Source: Coriolopsis trogii (Eukaryota > Basidiomycota > Agaricomycetes > Polyporales > Polyporaceae). Taken from it: DNA of 64,000 bases. Under the pieces are notes generated by a model. It saw nothing but the letters and a program-made list of their open reading frames with translations. It ran no database searches and was not told the origin of the DNA. Below, piece after piece: positions 23,478-37,193 of the stretch (positions within the stretch are counted from its first letter, which is position 1; every line of letters starts with the position of its first letter). The stretch is from contig JAHYIO010000002.1 in NCBI GenBank assembly GCA_020543525.1, forward strand, positions 248,001 to 312,000. The letters run 5' to 3'. The position numbers and the translations under genes were made by a program.

Positions 23478-26400
23478 TCAGTATGAGAAGATCATGAACC
23501 AGGGATTGAGAACGATCTGTCAAGCAGTACGTCAGTCGCCAGCACTACGCATGGTCCTGCCGTTCAGAACGTACCGGGAATGCGATATGACATCCTGACG
23601 TGATACTGTATCCGGACAGGGGAAGAATGGTATCAGCATCCGTGTCGAGTATGGAAGAGCTGCGGCGGAAGGCACGTACGCGAGTGGCACGATAACGGCC
23701 CAGTCCCATCCAAAGATTTGCCATTCAAGAGGAACGAGGTCCGTGGTCATAATGGCCATAAGGATACACAGGGCAAGGTTGATGGACAGCGCGAACCAGA
23801 AGCGTTTGAGGATCTTGGGTACCTCCAGCCAGAAATTGGACCGCTCGACTTCCTTCTTTGTTGCACCCCATGTGATGTTGTACGAGAAGAGATGAGCGAG
23901 GAGAGCTTGCGAAAGGTGAAGGCTGAGGCCGCCGAAGAAGAAGAAGCTGTTGTCCGGTTCGCGTTAGCAAAGATGATGACATCGTGAAGGGCCAGACGGG
24001 TACCCACAAAAAGGGAACCCATGTGAAGTTTTCTATTGCCGATTCGAGGAGTTTGCCTTGGCCGAGACGATATTCGAGCAATGTGAAGCCGAGGTTTCCC
24101 GCACCGGGGAAGACTACTGTGCACGCTAGCCAGATCTCAAAACTGTGCAGGTAGTAGCCGTCGACCTAGTCGTTTGATGTGAGCGAGTACACATCAAAGT
24201 AGCGATATGCAACTTACAGCGACGTTCCATCCCAGTAAGAAATAATTGAGAACTGATAAGAGAAAAGAGCCTGCGAGACCATCTGCAATCGCATATGGTC
24301 AGCTGACATCGAAATGAGCGCCTATAGAGCGCTTGTGCACTCACAGTATGAAAACATGTCTGTAAATTAGGTGTGAGCGAGCGTGCAACAGATGAAGATA
24401 GGAGGCAAGCTCACAAGCCATCATGCTGATCTTGTAGTGTACAGGCGCACTGGACCACACGAAGGTCCGCAGCTGCTTCGTTATAGGTCCCATCCTCCAC
24501 CAATCAACGAACGGGTTGAAGATCAACTCGTTACATCCTGAATAGAGAGGCATCAGCTACTGAGTCTCTCGCATACTAGCATTACAAAAGCTCACCATAT
24601 GCGTACTTCTGCCATCTGTTGAGCTCATCGTCGCACGTCAGAGAGACACCCTCCTTGAATCCGCCCCCCGAATACGCCGCCCAGCGAATGATGTAGCCAG
24701 CGAGCTGCAAGCGCAGGGCCATGTCGAAATCTTCAGAGACGTTCGACTCTGACCAAATCTTCTTCTTCCCATCCGCAGGATCAATAAATGCCGCATCCTG
24801 TAGCGCAGACCAGCGGAGGAAGGCGTTGTGCCCCACAAAAGGCGCGACTTCCCCATTGGCGCACCCGACGGAGATGCACTTGTTGATCCGGCGAGTGAAG
24901 TGCGCAATGCCGTTCTCGAAGTAGTGGTGGGCAACCTGCATAACGTCAGACTCATGCTGGATGATGGCGACGTCAGGGCATTCCGCGAGCTCGCGCGCCG
25001 CGTCGCGCAGGCAGTCCTCGGGGACGACCGTGTCCGAGTCGACGATGAGGATGATCTCCCCGACCCGGATAGACTTGGCGTTGCATGCCCACGGTTTCCA
25101 CCGCCGACCGCTCTCCTCGAATGTTTCCTCGATCGCCATCTCGAGCGCGCGCTCTTCGATGTCCTCGTCCGACGCCGCTGCTGTTGCCTCGAGTTCAATG
25201 ATGTACTTCTCCATCTTGAGCGAGAGCGCGAGAGCATAATTCATATTCGACGCCTTTTTGAACCGACCCGCGCGCTGGTATCCGTCCGCGGCGCTGCTGT
25301 GAGGAGGGCGCGCGACCCAGCCGATGTTGTGGTCCGAGTAGAACGCCGTACGGGCCTTGCGGTCTTCCTCTGAGATGAGCTGCATCCCGTCGTCGTTCAT
25401 GAAAATCGAGGATGTGCCTCCTTGACGGGCATATGTCTGCATTGCCTTCTTCAGCGAGTATACCGATGGAGCGCTGTCATACAAAGGAGTTAGCATTCAA
25501 TGATCTCAGATGCACAATCCGAGAGGTGACAAGACGGGAGTTAGGTATGGAAGCTCAACGACATCAAACCCGGTTGTGACGGATCGAAGCGCCGCTTGGC
25601 CATAGAGTTTCACGACATACAGCATATGTCAATCGGACCTCGAGGAGTTTCGAAGACTCACATCGTCTCCGTTAAACTCTCCTTGTATACTGGCATCTGG
25701 ATGCTGATGTGAGGGAGGTTTGAATCGACGAGTTTGTTAGGAGCTGGACGAATCGCAGAGTAGTACTTCGAGTTCTCATGAAACTGAGCAACCGGACCGA
25801 GTCTGTAGAGCAAGACAGTCAGTATGCCAATATACACAGGCTATGGTGGTCATGCGAACTTACACATAAGAGACGTTGGCGATGACCTGAAGAGAGAAGA
25901 ACTGATAGCAGATTGTAAACAAAGGGCAAAATGAACAATAATTTGAGGCGTGCAACATACCAAGGCAACACAGAACAGGAAGGGCGCAGTGGCCAAAAGC
26001 GCAAACCGCGTCCATTTTCCGTCGAGGACGGTCTCTTCCACTATGATTGCGACACCGCTTAGAATGAAAACTTGAACGAGACTTCAGTTTGATGATAGGA
26101 ATGGAAGACAGAAGCACGCACAAATCGACATAGCGACCCCAAGGCCGTTGTACGCGGGGGCCAAGAGTCGGACTGGCCTTGGAGAAGGTCCTTCCGCCGT
26201 CTTCTCTACGTCGCCCTTATCGGTCACCCAGTAAGCGAAGCCCCAGAATCGGCCCTTCTTCGGTGGCTTGGGACGCTCCGTCTGGAGCTCCGCAGGCGTT
26301 TCCTTCATCTCAGATACCCCTTTCGTCTTCTCGGTAAGATTAACGTCAGAGGAAGCGCTTGAGGACGGTACGTCGATGGAAGGAGCGGCCATGTTGTTAG

Positions 26401-27037
26401 AGCGGTGAATCCAGACCAGTTTGATTAATTTGTCCTCGAAGTCGCGGCATGTCGGGATGATGTTGTCGAGGTTGTGGGCCCACACGACGAGCACGCGCTC
26501 ATCCCGCTACACACCACCAATATGTTGAGCTACGACGGGACTTGCGTGCTCGGCAAGAGTTCGAAAGACTCACTATGAATGCCCCACACTGTTCCTTGTC
26601 AGCGGCGCCGAGGAACAGGATAGAGTCGAGGACTTGGATACGAGTGTCCGTGTCAATGTAGATAGCATCCGCGTTACCCTTCCTGTTACATGCACCAGAA
26701 AATGAGCACGATGGTCAGAGTTGAGCTTGAAGATGCGTACACAGTAGCCAGCGCAGCATGGATGGCCGCGCCCCGAAGCTTTACGGCAACGACAGGGTTC
26801 AGAGCGCGTACTGCTGCCTCAAAGGGCTCCAAGTGTGGGTTGTCGTAAGGGAACACACGGAAGACTCCAGGATCGACGCGGAGACATACGCCGGCGTGAA
26901 TGTTCTCCTCTGACGGCTTGAACCACGCGTCTCCCTGGGTCTAAGGTGGTGGTCAGTCCAGAACACAAAACAACTTGTATGGCACTCGCCTGCTTGAATA
27001 TGTGATGAAGCAGGGCGTCGTAGGCGTCGTAATCCAT
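23478..27037 (-). CDS. Membrane family-2 glycosyltransferase, chitin-synthase-like (GT2-E)
   Basis: Fifteen exons: 27037-26990, 26940-26741, 26682-26574, 26506-26122, 26070-25961, 25901-25864, 25802-25662, 25473-24596, 24537-24415, 24359-24345, 24282-24218, 24165-24008, 23946-23680, 23605-23575 and 23516-23478, giving 868 aa. It is a paralogue of GT2-D with the same intron positions and phases; only exons 4 (385 versus 376 nt) and 8 (878 versus 899 nt) differ in length, both in frame. It keeps the DSD motif (489-491), SEDFD, the ELNRW variant of QxxRW and the C-terminal spans ending in NPWFMIFSY. Intron 1 has a GC donor (GCGAGT) where GT2-D has GTGCGT. Base composition is clearly less GC-rich than GT2-D. 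The start MDYDAYD is shared with GT2-D; an in-frame codon further upstream is not conserved. Confidence 0.9.
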
Positions 27038-30000
27038 TCCGAAGGGTGATGCAGGAGGGGTCGATAGGTCACGAACGGGGGTACGAGGGAAAAGTGGCGA
27101 TGTCCCGGCCCTAGAGCGCCACAAATGCCTCTTAGATATACCTTCCCCGAATCAGAGGAAGAAGGAGCATTCGCAGCTTGTGCATTTTCGACGGGGAGCC
27201 GAGAGCATGGCCGCGGCGCTGGGGTCAGAAAATTCGGCAAGCATGGGACGTACATAGTTCCGCTCCGGCACGCTCAACAATGACAGCCTAACAAATCTCT
27301 TGGATGCTGTGTATCATTGCACGCAGGTAGAGCGCGTACGCTCTGGTATGCAATCTAGGTCATCATAACCCGAGACTTCGGTCGAAGGGGGCCCGTTGGC
27401 TCGAAATGGTCGAGGAACGTACCCGGGCGCTGCACACTGGGTTTTCCGACGTACCTCCGCGTTGTTCTGGATGCACAGATGGGCGAATTACTGACAGGCG
27501 ACGTTGCGTCACTGTACCGCGCGCCTGGGATTGGTCTAGGTGCATGAGAAGAAACTATGTCGTACCTCATTCTTTGTATCAAACCGAAGTACGCTACATT
27601 CAGAGTGTCAGTGAAGTATTTCGCATTATCAAATTCGGCCAACTTCACATATTAGGTACAATCGACGTTGTTCTTGCCGGGATCGCGAGTGAAGTGTACA
27701 TTGCTCCACGACCGCGTGTAGAATGGATGATTCTTCAGGCACTCGAGCATTTGTAGATCTAGCATAGCGCAACCCGGGAGCCAAATATCACATATCCGCA
27801 GATTCCTGGGAATGCTATGTCGTTGTATTCAAGCCCGATGCTCGTCGAGGTGGTGGTAGGAGTAAGAGATCGTTCGGAGGCGCGCGCCACGCAAGCGCCC
27901 CGTGTGTATTTTCTTCCCACCCCGGTATCGCCGCCACAATACCACCATTCGCTCCTCTTTCAAACTCAACATCAACACGGCCATGGAAACAATGCGTCTC
28001 ATATAATGTGTGAAACTTGGGTTTCTATCTTCCTGTCTTTATGATTTATCAACATCTCCAGCCACGGATAGCCTGTATATCCTTTGCGAAGCCTTTTTCA
28101 TTGTAGCACCTCCGAAGTAAGCCTCAGACTTACAGTCCTGCTTGTCCGTGTCGGAAGATACTGATTTCATGCAGTCGCCATTCCAGGAGCGAGCGCGTAA
28201 TCTTACCCTTGAGATCGTTCCCACCCGGCCCCAGCTCTCGTGGCGGATGTGCCTCATGTACAAATTTGAACTTGATGTGTTATCCGGAAAGTGCGGCATG
28301 TCTCTCAGCCTCTAGGGCATATAGACAGCTCTCTATCTTCATCAGGTGGAACATGGCTAAATTGGTGACAGTTGTAACGCAGTCATAATGTCACACAAAT
28401 GTTCAGGTTTCACGTCTTAGGTAGACATATTTCCGCTGTAGTTGCATGACCGCGGAGTGCTATTCGTCTCCGGAGCCCCGCGTCGTACCTTTTGGCCCTC
28501 CGTGAATCATATTGCGCGTCATCCCAAGTCCACCGATTGACGCGGAGAGGGAAGGAATGCCCACGACGACTTGAAGGTGCGTCTCCCGTTTCACATGCAC
28601 GACGTTCTCGAACTTGGCCACTTGCAGAGCTAACATGTCGTGGCATCCGTCCCCTGATGTTCGGTACGACTCACCCCCGCGATCGAAGACGATGATTTCA
28701 ACCGCCCGAACTCAGTTGCAACGTCTTCCAATTCTCATGCAAGAAGGTTTTCCCGCGTCCAACGGAGGCAATTTGGCTACTTGCAGTGCTGTGTACTGTC
28801 GTCACTAGGAATTCTGCCGTCTCGGCCAACGTCTTCTATCTCAGGGATGATGTCGAGTTTCTTCCAGGCCGACGCCTTCGGACGACCTTCGTGGATACTG
28901 AACTGCAGATCTGGTGGGCAGAATCACAGGTAGGATTAATCCCGTCTCGAGCTCTCACTCCTCTGGGATACACATGCTTATCAGCAATTCGCGGCATGTG
29001 CTTACGCAGAAAAGGCAACTCGGATAATCCGGAGAGCTTCCAGCCTTCTGCCACCCGCAGTAATCGGCATTGTTCGGCCATGATTCCTCGGTATCCAGAC
29101 ACCTTTCGTGAGGAGGGAGCAGATTTCATGTCCACTCAACTCTACTCATCGTGACACGCCACGCAGCTGTGAGCCCTTCGTAGGGCATTCATGACGTCGG
29201 GCCTCTTGTCACACCGGGAGCCCATATGCTCGTGCGGAGAATACACGGTCCAGAAGTCCGAAGGTACGCGGCGCCTTGGTCTTGAGGGCTGTGTTCTCAT
29301 GTCATCTCTATGTCCGCACTACAGACAGCGCACCCTCTCACAACTGTCGCAGAAATCCCGCAAAGACATGTGCCAGTCGATCGTCCGTGTCCTAAAGACT
29401 TTGTTGGAACACGGCACGCCCAACGCAGACGTCGTCTTGCCTAGAGAGGGGCCGAGCAGGGTGAACGGTTCTCGAGCTGTCGTTTATTCGCGTCTGCATG
29501 ACGCACAGTCGCATCCCTATAAACCTAATCTCCCGGGGCCTACGGCAGTGTACGCACAACTAAGGCTAAGACGGACCTGAGGGGCGGGTCGGAGTAGTAG
29601 GACTGTGTTTCTCCGCGAATCGTCTCTTCCACTCGTGTCCGCGGGTCGCATGTGACAGAACACCGACATCTTGGAGCTAGTCTTGCAGTTGAGACAAACG
29701 CCAGGACGGAGCGCCTTCCGCGTTATCCATGTTAGCGATACTAGGGGCTTCTACACAGCTTGACAGAGGCCCTTGTTTAATAACTCGTCAGGCCCGAGAG
29801 TATGTTCCTAGAACAACAGAACTCACAGTGAAGAGGCCCCTATTCGTGTGTTAAGCAGTCGCATGCCCATAAACGTATTGTGTCGCCCGCCGACGGAGTC
29901 CGAGATGAACGAGATGACGATAGCTATCGCCGTGCTGTTCCTGTACCTACACACCGCAGAATCACGGCGCATGTTTGAAATTGAGCCAATACTTGGTGCG

Positions 30001-31425
30001 TGAGTGCGATGGAAATAGCTACAGACCATCATTATGGGTCGAGTCAATATCCTACCGACGTCCTGCAGTGCACTCCGTTGGGAATATCATAGCAGAGCGA
30101 CCTCTAGAGCGCATCAGAGACCCCGGGAGAACCCAAGGCAGGGAGACATACCTTGCAGATGTCGTCATGTTGATGTTTATGGCGGCCAGGCACTGTCCCC
30201 TCGTCTATATTTTCCTCTTCATAGCGTCATGAAGCGCTCCCCTCAAACGCTTGCTTGACAAGAAGCCAAAGGCGCCGGTTTCTACGTGGCATAACGTTGT
30301 CAACGGAAGTGACCTATTGCGGCGGGAGCCATGTAGTTGGATTTAGGGCACCTTCGTGTCTGGTCCCCGGCCATGCTGAATCACCCGCTGCGCTGCGCTT
30401 CCAAAACCAAAACCATTCCAAGATGGTAGTTGGTCGTCCCGGCGAACTGAATTCCTCACTGACCTGTTGCAAAACATGCGAGCCTGACAGTGAACACGAG
30501 ATACCGATCATATAGAACCCGGACGCAGTGCCAAGTTGACTCAACGCCAGTCGGCCGATCAACCCCGCGGAACGTTGCACATCCTTTTCAGTATATCTTC
30601 GTGGCGCGTGCGTGATCGGACAGTTCTGTGCCCTGAGACAGCGCTTCTTGCGTCTAGACAGGGGGTTGTAGCCTAAGGTAAGAGAAGCTCAAGTCAAGCG
30701 GCGACTCGGAGGCTAATGCACAAATGACGCCAGATAACGAGCGACTCACCCATGTCTTCCGACAACGTGCAAGACTGGGCTACTGGATCTGGGGTTAACG
30801 TTCAGGGGACCCCGGAAGAGTCATCACCGGCTGTCACTCACTGCGTTCGAGTTGTCGAGTTACTCAATCTGGCCAAGGTTCGTTCAGATGTCTGTGGCTA
30901 GGCGATACGCAGGCCCTGTCATTACTGAGAGGAGATCATCCACGAGGTGCGCTGTCAGCTCGAAGTATACGGAGGCTGAACGGCTCATCGGACTACTCAA
31001 GGCAGCAGTATCGAGTGGTTTTACAACTTGAGGCGAAGCGACATAATACAGATACGCGCGGCGTGCCACCATGCGGTTGTTTGTCTGTGTTTTGACATCA
31101 CCCAAACTATGGGCGTCTACTCTTCTTGTCTGCAACGTCAGAGACATCTAGTACGTACTGTACTATCTACTATGTGTTGGCATCCGTTGCTACTTTCAGC
31201 GCGCGTCTCAATCAACTACAAGACAAAAGAAATGCGACGATTTTCTGTACGATGAGTGAACACCGACTCTTACAGCAGTACAGTGTGAGTTACTCATTAT
31301 CAGGCAGGTGGGAGTCCCGCTCGTTGAGTAGGACACTATATTGACTTTATTTATTGCAGCAAGCTACAGGGTTATAGTACACCGCAAGGTACATGTTCAC
31401 GAAGTACAGGCACCAGTGCACGGTA
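27038..31425. other. 4.4-kb gene-poor interval
   Basis: The right arm of the proposed duplication between GT2-E and FunK1-1. ORFs are short (at most about 130 codons) and carry no recognised motif. I searched by eye for GH16-B remnants, expected if the whole left arm had been copied, and saw none. Confidence 0.5.
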
Positions 31426-34142
31426 CTACAAGTCGCGGCCACGCTTGCATGCTGGCGCGTCATCGTCGTGACCATCCCCGCCGGGCAAGTTGTCACCTAC
31501 CGACTCGGAGTAATCGCGCGGTCTCTTTGAGATGTCCCGGCCTTCCTCATCTCCTGCCACGTCACCATGACTCCAGCTCTCATCGTTCTCCTCCGTTTCT
31601 GACGCTGTATCCTCGCACGAGTCGTCCAACCTGTCGTGCTCGGGCCACAGTCTTGCATGGTTCTCTCCACTAAGGCAGTCTTTGAACATGGCCAGCATAG
31701 CCTTATGCGAGTGAGCGGCCACGGAAAGCTCGACCTCCGCCTTAGAGGGTTTCTTCACCTTCTGTGGTTGGTCCCGAATGCTTCCTGTCGCCTCGGGCTT
31801 GTGACGACGCTGTTCGGCTTGCCACGCGTTCACCACGTATCGCGCCCTGAAGACGCGCATCATCGTAGTGACGAGAAGAGTCAGCGGGTGCTTCACAGCC
31901 TCTTTGGAGTCTCCGTCAAGGAACTTAAGCAGTCTTCCGTTCCACCTGAACTCGCCGCGCCTCATCAGGACGACCTTGGCGTGGATGGTAAGCTGCGCCT
32001 TGTCGAGGTTCGCGCAATCGTCAAAGAAGAGATTGCAAATGTCTTTCGTGGAGTCCTGGTGCGTATGTCGCACAGTGCGGATGGCCGTGTAGAGCATCAC
32101 ATGCAGCACCGACTCGAGCTCGTCCGCTATCTGAATTGAGTCTCTGGCTCTGGGATGCATGAGCAGGTGACGTGACATGAACGCTGTGGTGGCCTGAAAC
32201 AGATGTGAGCATCATCTTGGCGCGACTACCCGCGGAGTCTAACGTACCATCGCGTCAAATGTCGATCCCTTGTCCTTGCCCGCCGCCGCGATAGGCCTCG
32301 CAAACTCCCAATCGGTGAGCATGCCCTTCCATATAACGCCGACTGCCTCATTCTTACGAACAATTGTTGGACAAATCAGGACGTTGCCAGTACTGATGTC
32401 ACCATGTATGAGGCGACACTTCTCATATGCTTGCTGGTGAGCTGATTGATCCACGCCGGTCAGGTCAAGTGGGATCTCGCACTATACTTTCTGTTCGGAG
32501 CCACTCACCCTTCAAGCAGTTCCGCATGATGCTGACCAGCTGTTTCCCTCGTCTGAACAGATTGAGCGGCAGGCACACCTCCGCTACCACCATGCGGTAG
32601 TGTATGTGGCGTCGTATCCTATGCCTGCTCTCCTTGGCTCCCTCTCCAGCTTCCCCCGTACGTAGAGAGACGTGCTGGTCAGCCAAGGTCTCCTGCCCAG
32701 GGACATCGCCGTGGCAAACCAGGGTTGGAACGTGCTTCACTTTGGCCTCGTTCAGCCGTTGCAAGACGTCCCCTTCCCTACCGAACTCGGTGGAAACAAT
32801 ACGCCATGTGTCCTTGAAGAACACGAGACGGAGTGTCTCCCACTCTAGAGCGACGAAACCGCGAGTCGCGTGTCCGAACAACTCGTCAGACAAGCTGATC
32901 GGCCGGCCGACCAGGAAGTGTCGTCTATTGATGGTCAGGCTGAATCGTGGAGAGAACTCGTCGAGTGTCCCCAGAAACGCGTGGCGAGTGTGCGTGAAGG
33001 ATGGGGCAATGTAGTCGCGAAGGGAGTCAGGTAAGTCGTCGCTTTCCATCGCAGGATCCTGTGGTAGAACGCTCTCGTCGAACAACGGCGAGGGTGCGAC
33101 GAATGCTGACGCGTTCTGCAGGAAACCGGGGATATAGGTCGGGTCTTCCACGACACCCTCCCAAGAGTCGACGTCTTCTGGTTGCGCAATGGCGGCCATG
33201 TTCATCATCTTCCACCCATACGAATCCCTCGAGAGTGGGATGGCGGTCGTGTCAACTCCGAGATCCTCCTCTCCAAGCTGCGACATGCCGTAGAAGATCT
33301 CGAGCCATTCTCGCGTACCCTGAGCACCATCAAGGTAGTCAATCGCGTCGGTTACGATGACCCCGGATCGGTCAAAGCGAAGGAGACGGAGCTCGTTGGA
33401 GTCGACGTGCATGGCGAAGACCGCTGTCCGGTGCTGGTGAGAGAAGATTGTCTCGACGTCGGGGAGGACGCAATCGACGATGTGCTGATTGATCATCCTC
33501 AGATCCGTGCAGTTGATGTCCGAGGTTGTCTTCGAGGGCATTGTTGCTGATTTGAATGTTACGGCGAACGCAGCTTTATAGAAGTGAGAAACGCCGGGTC
33601 GGGATGTAACAGGTACGGGGAGGAGGGTAGCGGAAACTCCGCCTACCTCCTTGGTTACTTCATCCGGCATTGATGAGTGCATGGCCTCTTGTAGCAGAAA
33701 CGTATACCCAGGACAAAGATCATCTTTGAAGATGATGTCGGCCTGATGGTAAGGGTGAATATTCCGTACGAAGACCTTGGTTAACTAAGGACAAGCAGAT
33801 GATTGTGCCACATACCCATGCTCGAGCCACTGTCAGATCTGCCGCGCAGCGATTGTCTGAGCTCCCGCCTTGTAATGCCATTGACTTGAGCTCATGGGCA
33901 ATGGTCTTAGTATATTGTTCCATATAGATGTCATCCGCCGAGTTGTCCGAGGTCGCGCTTGAGTCCGCTGAGTCGCTTTCAAGTTGGCCCCCAATGGTAT
34001 GCAGGAAGAGGCTCAAGAAGGTCGCAAGACTGACGGAGACAATTGGTGGACACATGGTGCGTGAATGGCAGAGAATAAGTTGATACAATCTAACTCGAGG
34101 CGACCGCGAAATGGGAGGAATGAGTGGAAAGTGGAAGGCCAT
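31426..34142 (-). CDS. FunK1 fungal-specific protein kinase (FunK1-1)
   Basis: Four exons: 34142-33816, 33742-32509, 32441-32248 and 32193-31426, giving 840 aa. FunK1 proteins are kinase-like proteins of unknown substrate expanded in mushroom-forming fungi. Seen: an N-terminal domain ending ARAW at intron 1, the LCPGY motif just after it, a VFAMHVDSNELRLLRFDRSGV block, a Gly-rich and Lys region (FFKDTWR), the catalytic loop in exon 3, the DWE tripeptide that replaces DFG in every FunK1 copy here, and a C-terminal domain. The catalytic loop reads HGDISTGN at about 533-540, so the HRD Arg is Gly. The start at 34142 fits the N-terminal spacing of other copies; 34055 is an alternative. The Arg/Gly-rich tail of copies 2, 4 and 5 is absent. 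Confidence 0.85.
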
Positions 34143-35217
34143 GGTGGCGACCCCCTGAAAGAGTCCCCTTTGTGACCGTGACTCCTGAATTAGGCAGGTA
34201 CTATTCGCACGGTACTAACGCAGACAGCGTCCATTTTGCCACGTTCTGAGCTCATATGCCAGACATATTACCCTGCTTGCCCCCAATATACTTGGTCATG
34301 CCTGCTATGATATACAATTGCATGGAGGGTGCTAGAATTGCGAAGCATCCAGGTGTCTGAGACAGAGAGGCGCTGAGCGCGCAGGTTGAGATTATGTGAC
34401 AGACGTGACTTCCAATCATTTCTCAGTTTGTCTTTCTCCGCCAACACTTTCTTTCCTCCCAACGCTTATCGCATTGCTTTTTGTCTCATCAGTATCTCAA
34501 AGCCCGAAGTTTCTATTCCAGCTCTCTGACTGACGCTACAAACATGCAATCAAACGTCTTCCAGCCTACACCGTCTGCAAGCTGCTCTACAGTGAGCTGG
34601 CACGACGAGTCACGCGGCACCAGCGGGGCCTGAGGATACGCCTAAGGTATTGATCACCGACCCGCCAATGACCGCGTCCCTTTCTGACCGCCTCCTGTTT
34701 CAGCTGTTTGGTAACCTGGTTGTCCTCGTTTACTCGAATAAAGAGGCCGTTGACAACATAGCCGCCCTAACCCAGGACGAAGATTTCTATGACCCTCGCT
34801 TCCGCATATACGGAAGAAGAAGCCGTACCTTCCCCTCATGTGAGCACCGTCCAAGGATTGCTTGCAGCATGTGCTCAGTGATAGCACACAGTAAGCCCGG
34901 CATGCACATTCAATTATTGCAGGATTGACAGTCGAACGCAGAAGAAGCGCGTCGTGGCAGATCCCCGACACCCTTCTTCCGGGTCCCTGAGCGCCGTCAG
35001 CAGTGTCTAGCCATCTGTCTGTGGCGACGCGCTCTCAACCTTCTCGTTTTTGTCAGCGGATGCTATCTTTCACCTGTTGCAGACGTATGGGCTAATATGC
35101 ATTCAATCGCCACCGATTGCGTGTACTTCTAACTTCGAAGAGACGATCGCGTTATAAAGCCTTGTTGCTTGTGAATATATGCTCTCAATCTTCCGGACCT
35201 CCTTCCTTCCTTACGCG
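34143..35217. other. Divergent intergenic region, FunK1-1 / GH16-C
   Basis: Shared upstream region of two divergently transcribed genes. A 92-codon ORF at 34650-34928 (+) has no recognised motif and is not called. Confidence 0.5.
35153..35158 (+). promoter_or_regulatory. TATA box of GH16-C
   Basis: TATAAA 65 bp upstream of the GH16-C start codon. Confidence 0.55.
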
Positions 35218-37193
35218 ATGACTGGCTCAAAGCCATTGTCCTCGTCAACATCGTCCTCCTCGTCCTTATCTCGCCCCTCGACGTCAGGAAGTGCTGAGGT
35301 TCCTCCCTCAAGCTTCTACTTTCCGAGTAGGCTGTACCCCGCCGCATCCGATGAAGTTGTACGCGAGCCGTACGGGATGCCCTACCAATCCGTTCCTGCC
35401 ACCTCAAAGCCTGCGAGTGTGGTCAGCTTCAGCGGCTTTGCGGACCAGCCTGTATACAGGCGTCGTGACAGCCGCGTGTCAGTCCAATCCGCACAACACA
35501 AGGAGTCGGGCGATTTACAGGAGACCAACGATGCGCCCTCTAACTCGCTTTCATCCGGTCGCACGCACGCTAGGAACTCGTCCATGGCGCCACGACCCAT
35601 CCGCGAGAGTGGAGGGACGGGCCGAGCCAAACCGTCGTCGCCTCTTTCCATCGTGTCTCACGTCAAGGAGCCCATGCGTTCGACGATGCTGACCAGCGCG
35701 ATGGAGAAGCCGTGGCTGGTTGAGAAGGACAGATGGCAGGCCATCTCGCACTGGGTTGTCTGTATATTTGCGGTTCTCGGCATTGCTGGAGGCGCGGTTC
35801 GTGTCTTCTTCACTTGGAAGCAGACTCTTCACCTAGGCAACCTCTGTCTCGTCATGGAAGACAACTTCGACACGTTCGATACGGAGAACACCTGGACGCG
35901 CGAGGTCAGCATGGGCGGTTTCGGGTGAGTTCAGTTCATCCTTCTCTTCCCATTTCCCGCCGCCGTTGAGCCGCGATGATCTTTCGCTCAAGCACCGGCC
36001 CTGATTGACGTTGGCATTTACATGGCACTTTGATTCCTGCTTTGACATAATTGCCATGACATCACTAACGTCTGTCATCTCGCAGCAACGACGAATTCGA
36101 GATGATGACCGACTTCGACAACAACTCGTTTGTCCGAGATGGTCACTTCTATATCGTCCCCACACTCACTTCAGACGCTATTGGTAGAGACGCCGTGCTG
36201 GGCAGCCCTCCTTTCACGTACAACCTCACTGGGTGCACAGACGCGAAGGACCCGACAAACTGTGGCGCAGTCTCCGACGCGTCCCTCCAGGCCGTCATTC
36301 CACCCGTGATGAGCGCACGTATCCATACCCGCGGTCATCACTCGATCAAGTACGGGCGAGTCGAGATCAGAGCGAAGCTTCCGCGTGGGGACTGGCTGTG
36401 GCCTGCGATGTGGATGCTACCCATGAACGACACCTATGGCCCGTGGCCGCGCTCGGGGGAGATCGACATCATGGAGGCGCGGGGGAACGGACCCGAGTAT
36501 AAAGCTCAGTGAGTGATGCGCGCAGTTGCAGCGGCCCGTCTTGACCTTTTCCTCCTTCCTCTCCCTCGTGCACCCTGGACGCCTGTCAGAGGTGTGGACT
36601 ACGTGCGGGGATCGCTCAACTGGGGCCCATTTCCATGGCTGAACGGGGTGGGCAGGACGTTCGGGTGGTGGATGTTCCGGCGCAGGACGTTCGCGGACGA
36701 CTTCCATACGTACGCGCTCGAGTGGAACGCGGAGTTCCTGCGGATCTTCGTGGATTCGCGTCTGACGTATATGCTCTACCTCGAGTTCGACAAGCCGTTC
36801 TTCGAGCGCGGAGACTTCCCATCCGTCGTCGCGAACGGGTCGACGTTCCTACCGCTCGAGGATCCTTGGAAGAACGGCACCAAGAACGCGGCGCCGTTTG
36901 ACCAGCCGTTTTACCTCATCATGGACGTTGCCGTCGGGGGCACCAATGGGTGGTTCCCAGATAATGTGGGAGGCAAGCCCTGGTTCGACGGCTCAGAAAG
37001 TGAGTGCCATCATTCTCTCAAAGTCGACATTGTGATTCCCTCCTTCGAGCATGTCATAATTGAGCTATTCCCTTCTGCAGCTGCTATGACTGAGTTTGCG
37101 CGAGCGCAGTCCCAGTGGACACAGTCCTGGCCCAAGAAACCTGAGGATCGTGCTCTCGTCGTTGACTCCGTGAAGATGTGGCAGCTCTGCTGA
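35218..37193 (+). CDS. GH16 beta-glucan synthesis-associated protein, KRE6/SKN1 type (copy C)
   Basis: Four exons: 35218-35924, 36086-36508, 36590-36999 and 37081-37193, giving 550 aa, with exon lengths identical to copy A. Seen: a Ser-rich tail, a membrane anchor at about 178-200 (HWVVCIFAVLGIAGG), the GH16 signature EIDIME at 361-366 with both catalytic Glu, and the conserved ending MTEFA...DSVKMWQLC. The start MTGSKP was chosen by comparison with copy A; an in-frame Met 13 codons upstream is possible. The gene is less GC-rich than copy A. It is tail to tail with FunK1-2, with 335 bp between the stops. Confidence 0.93.
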
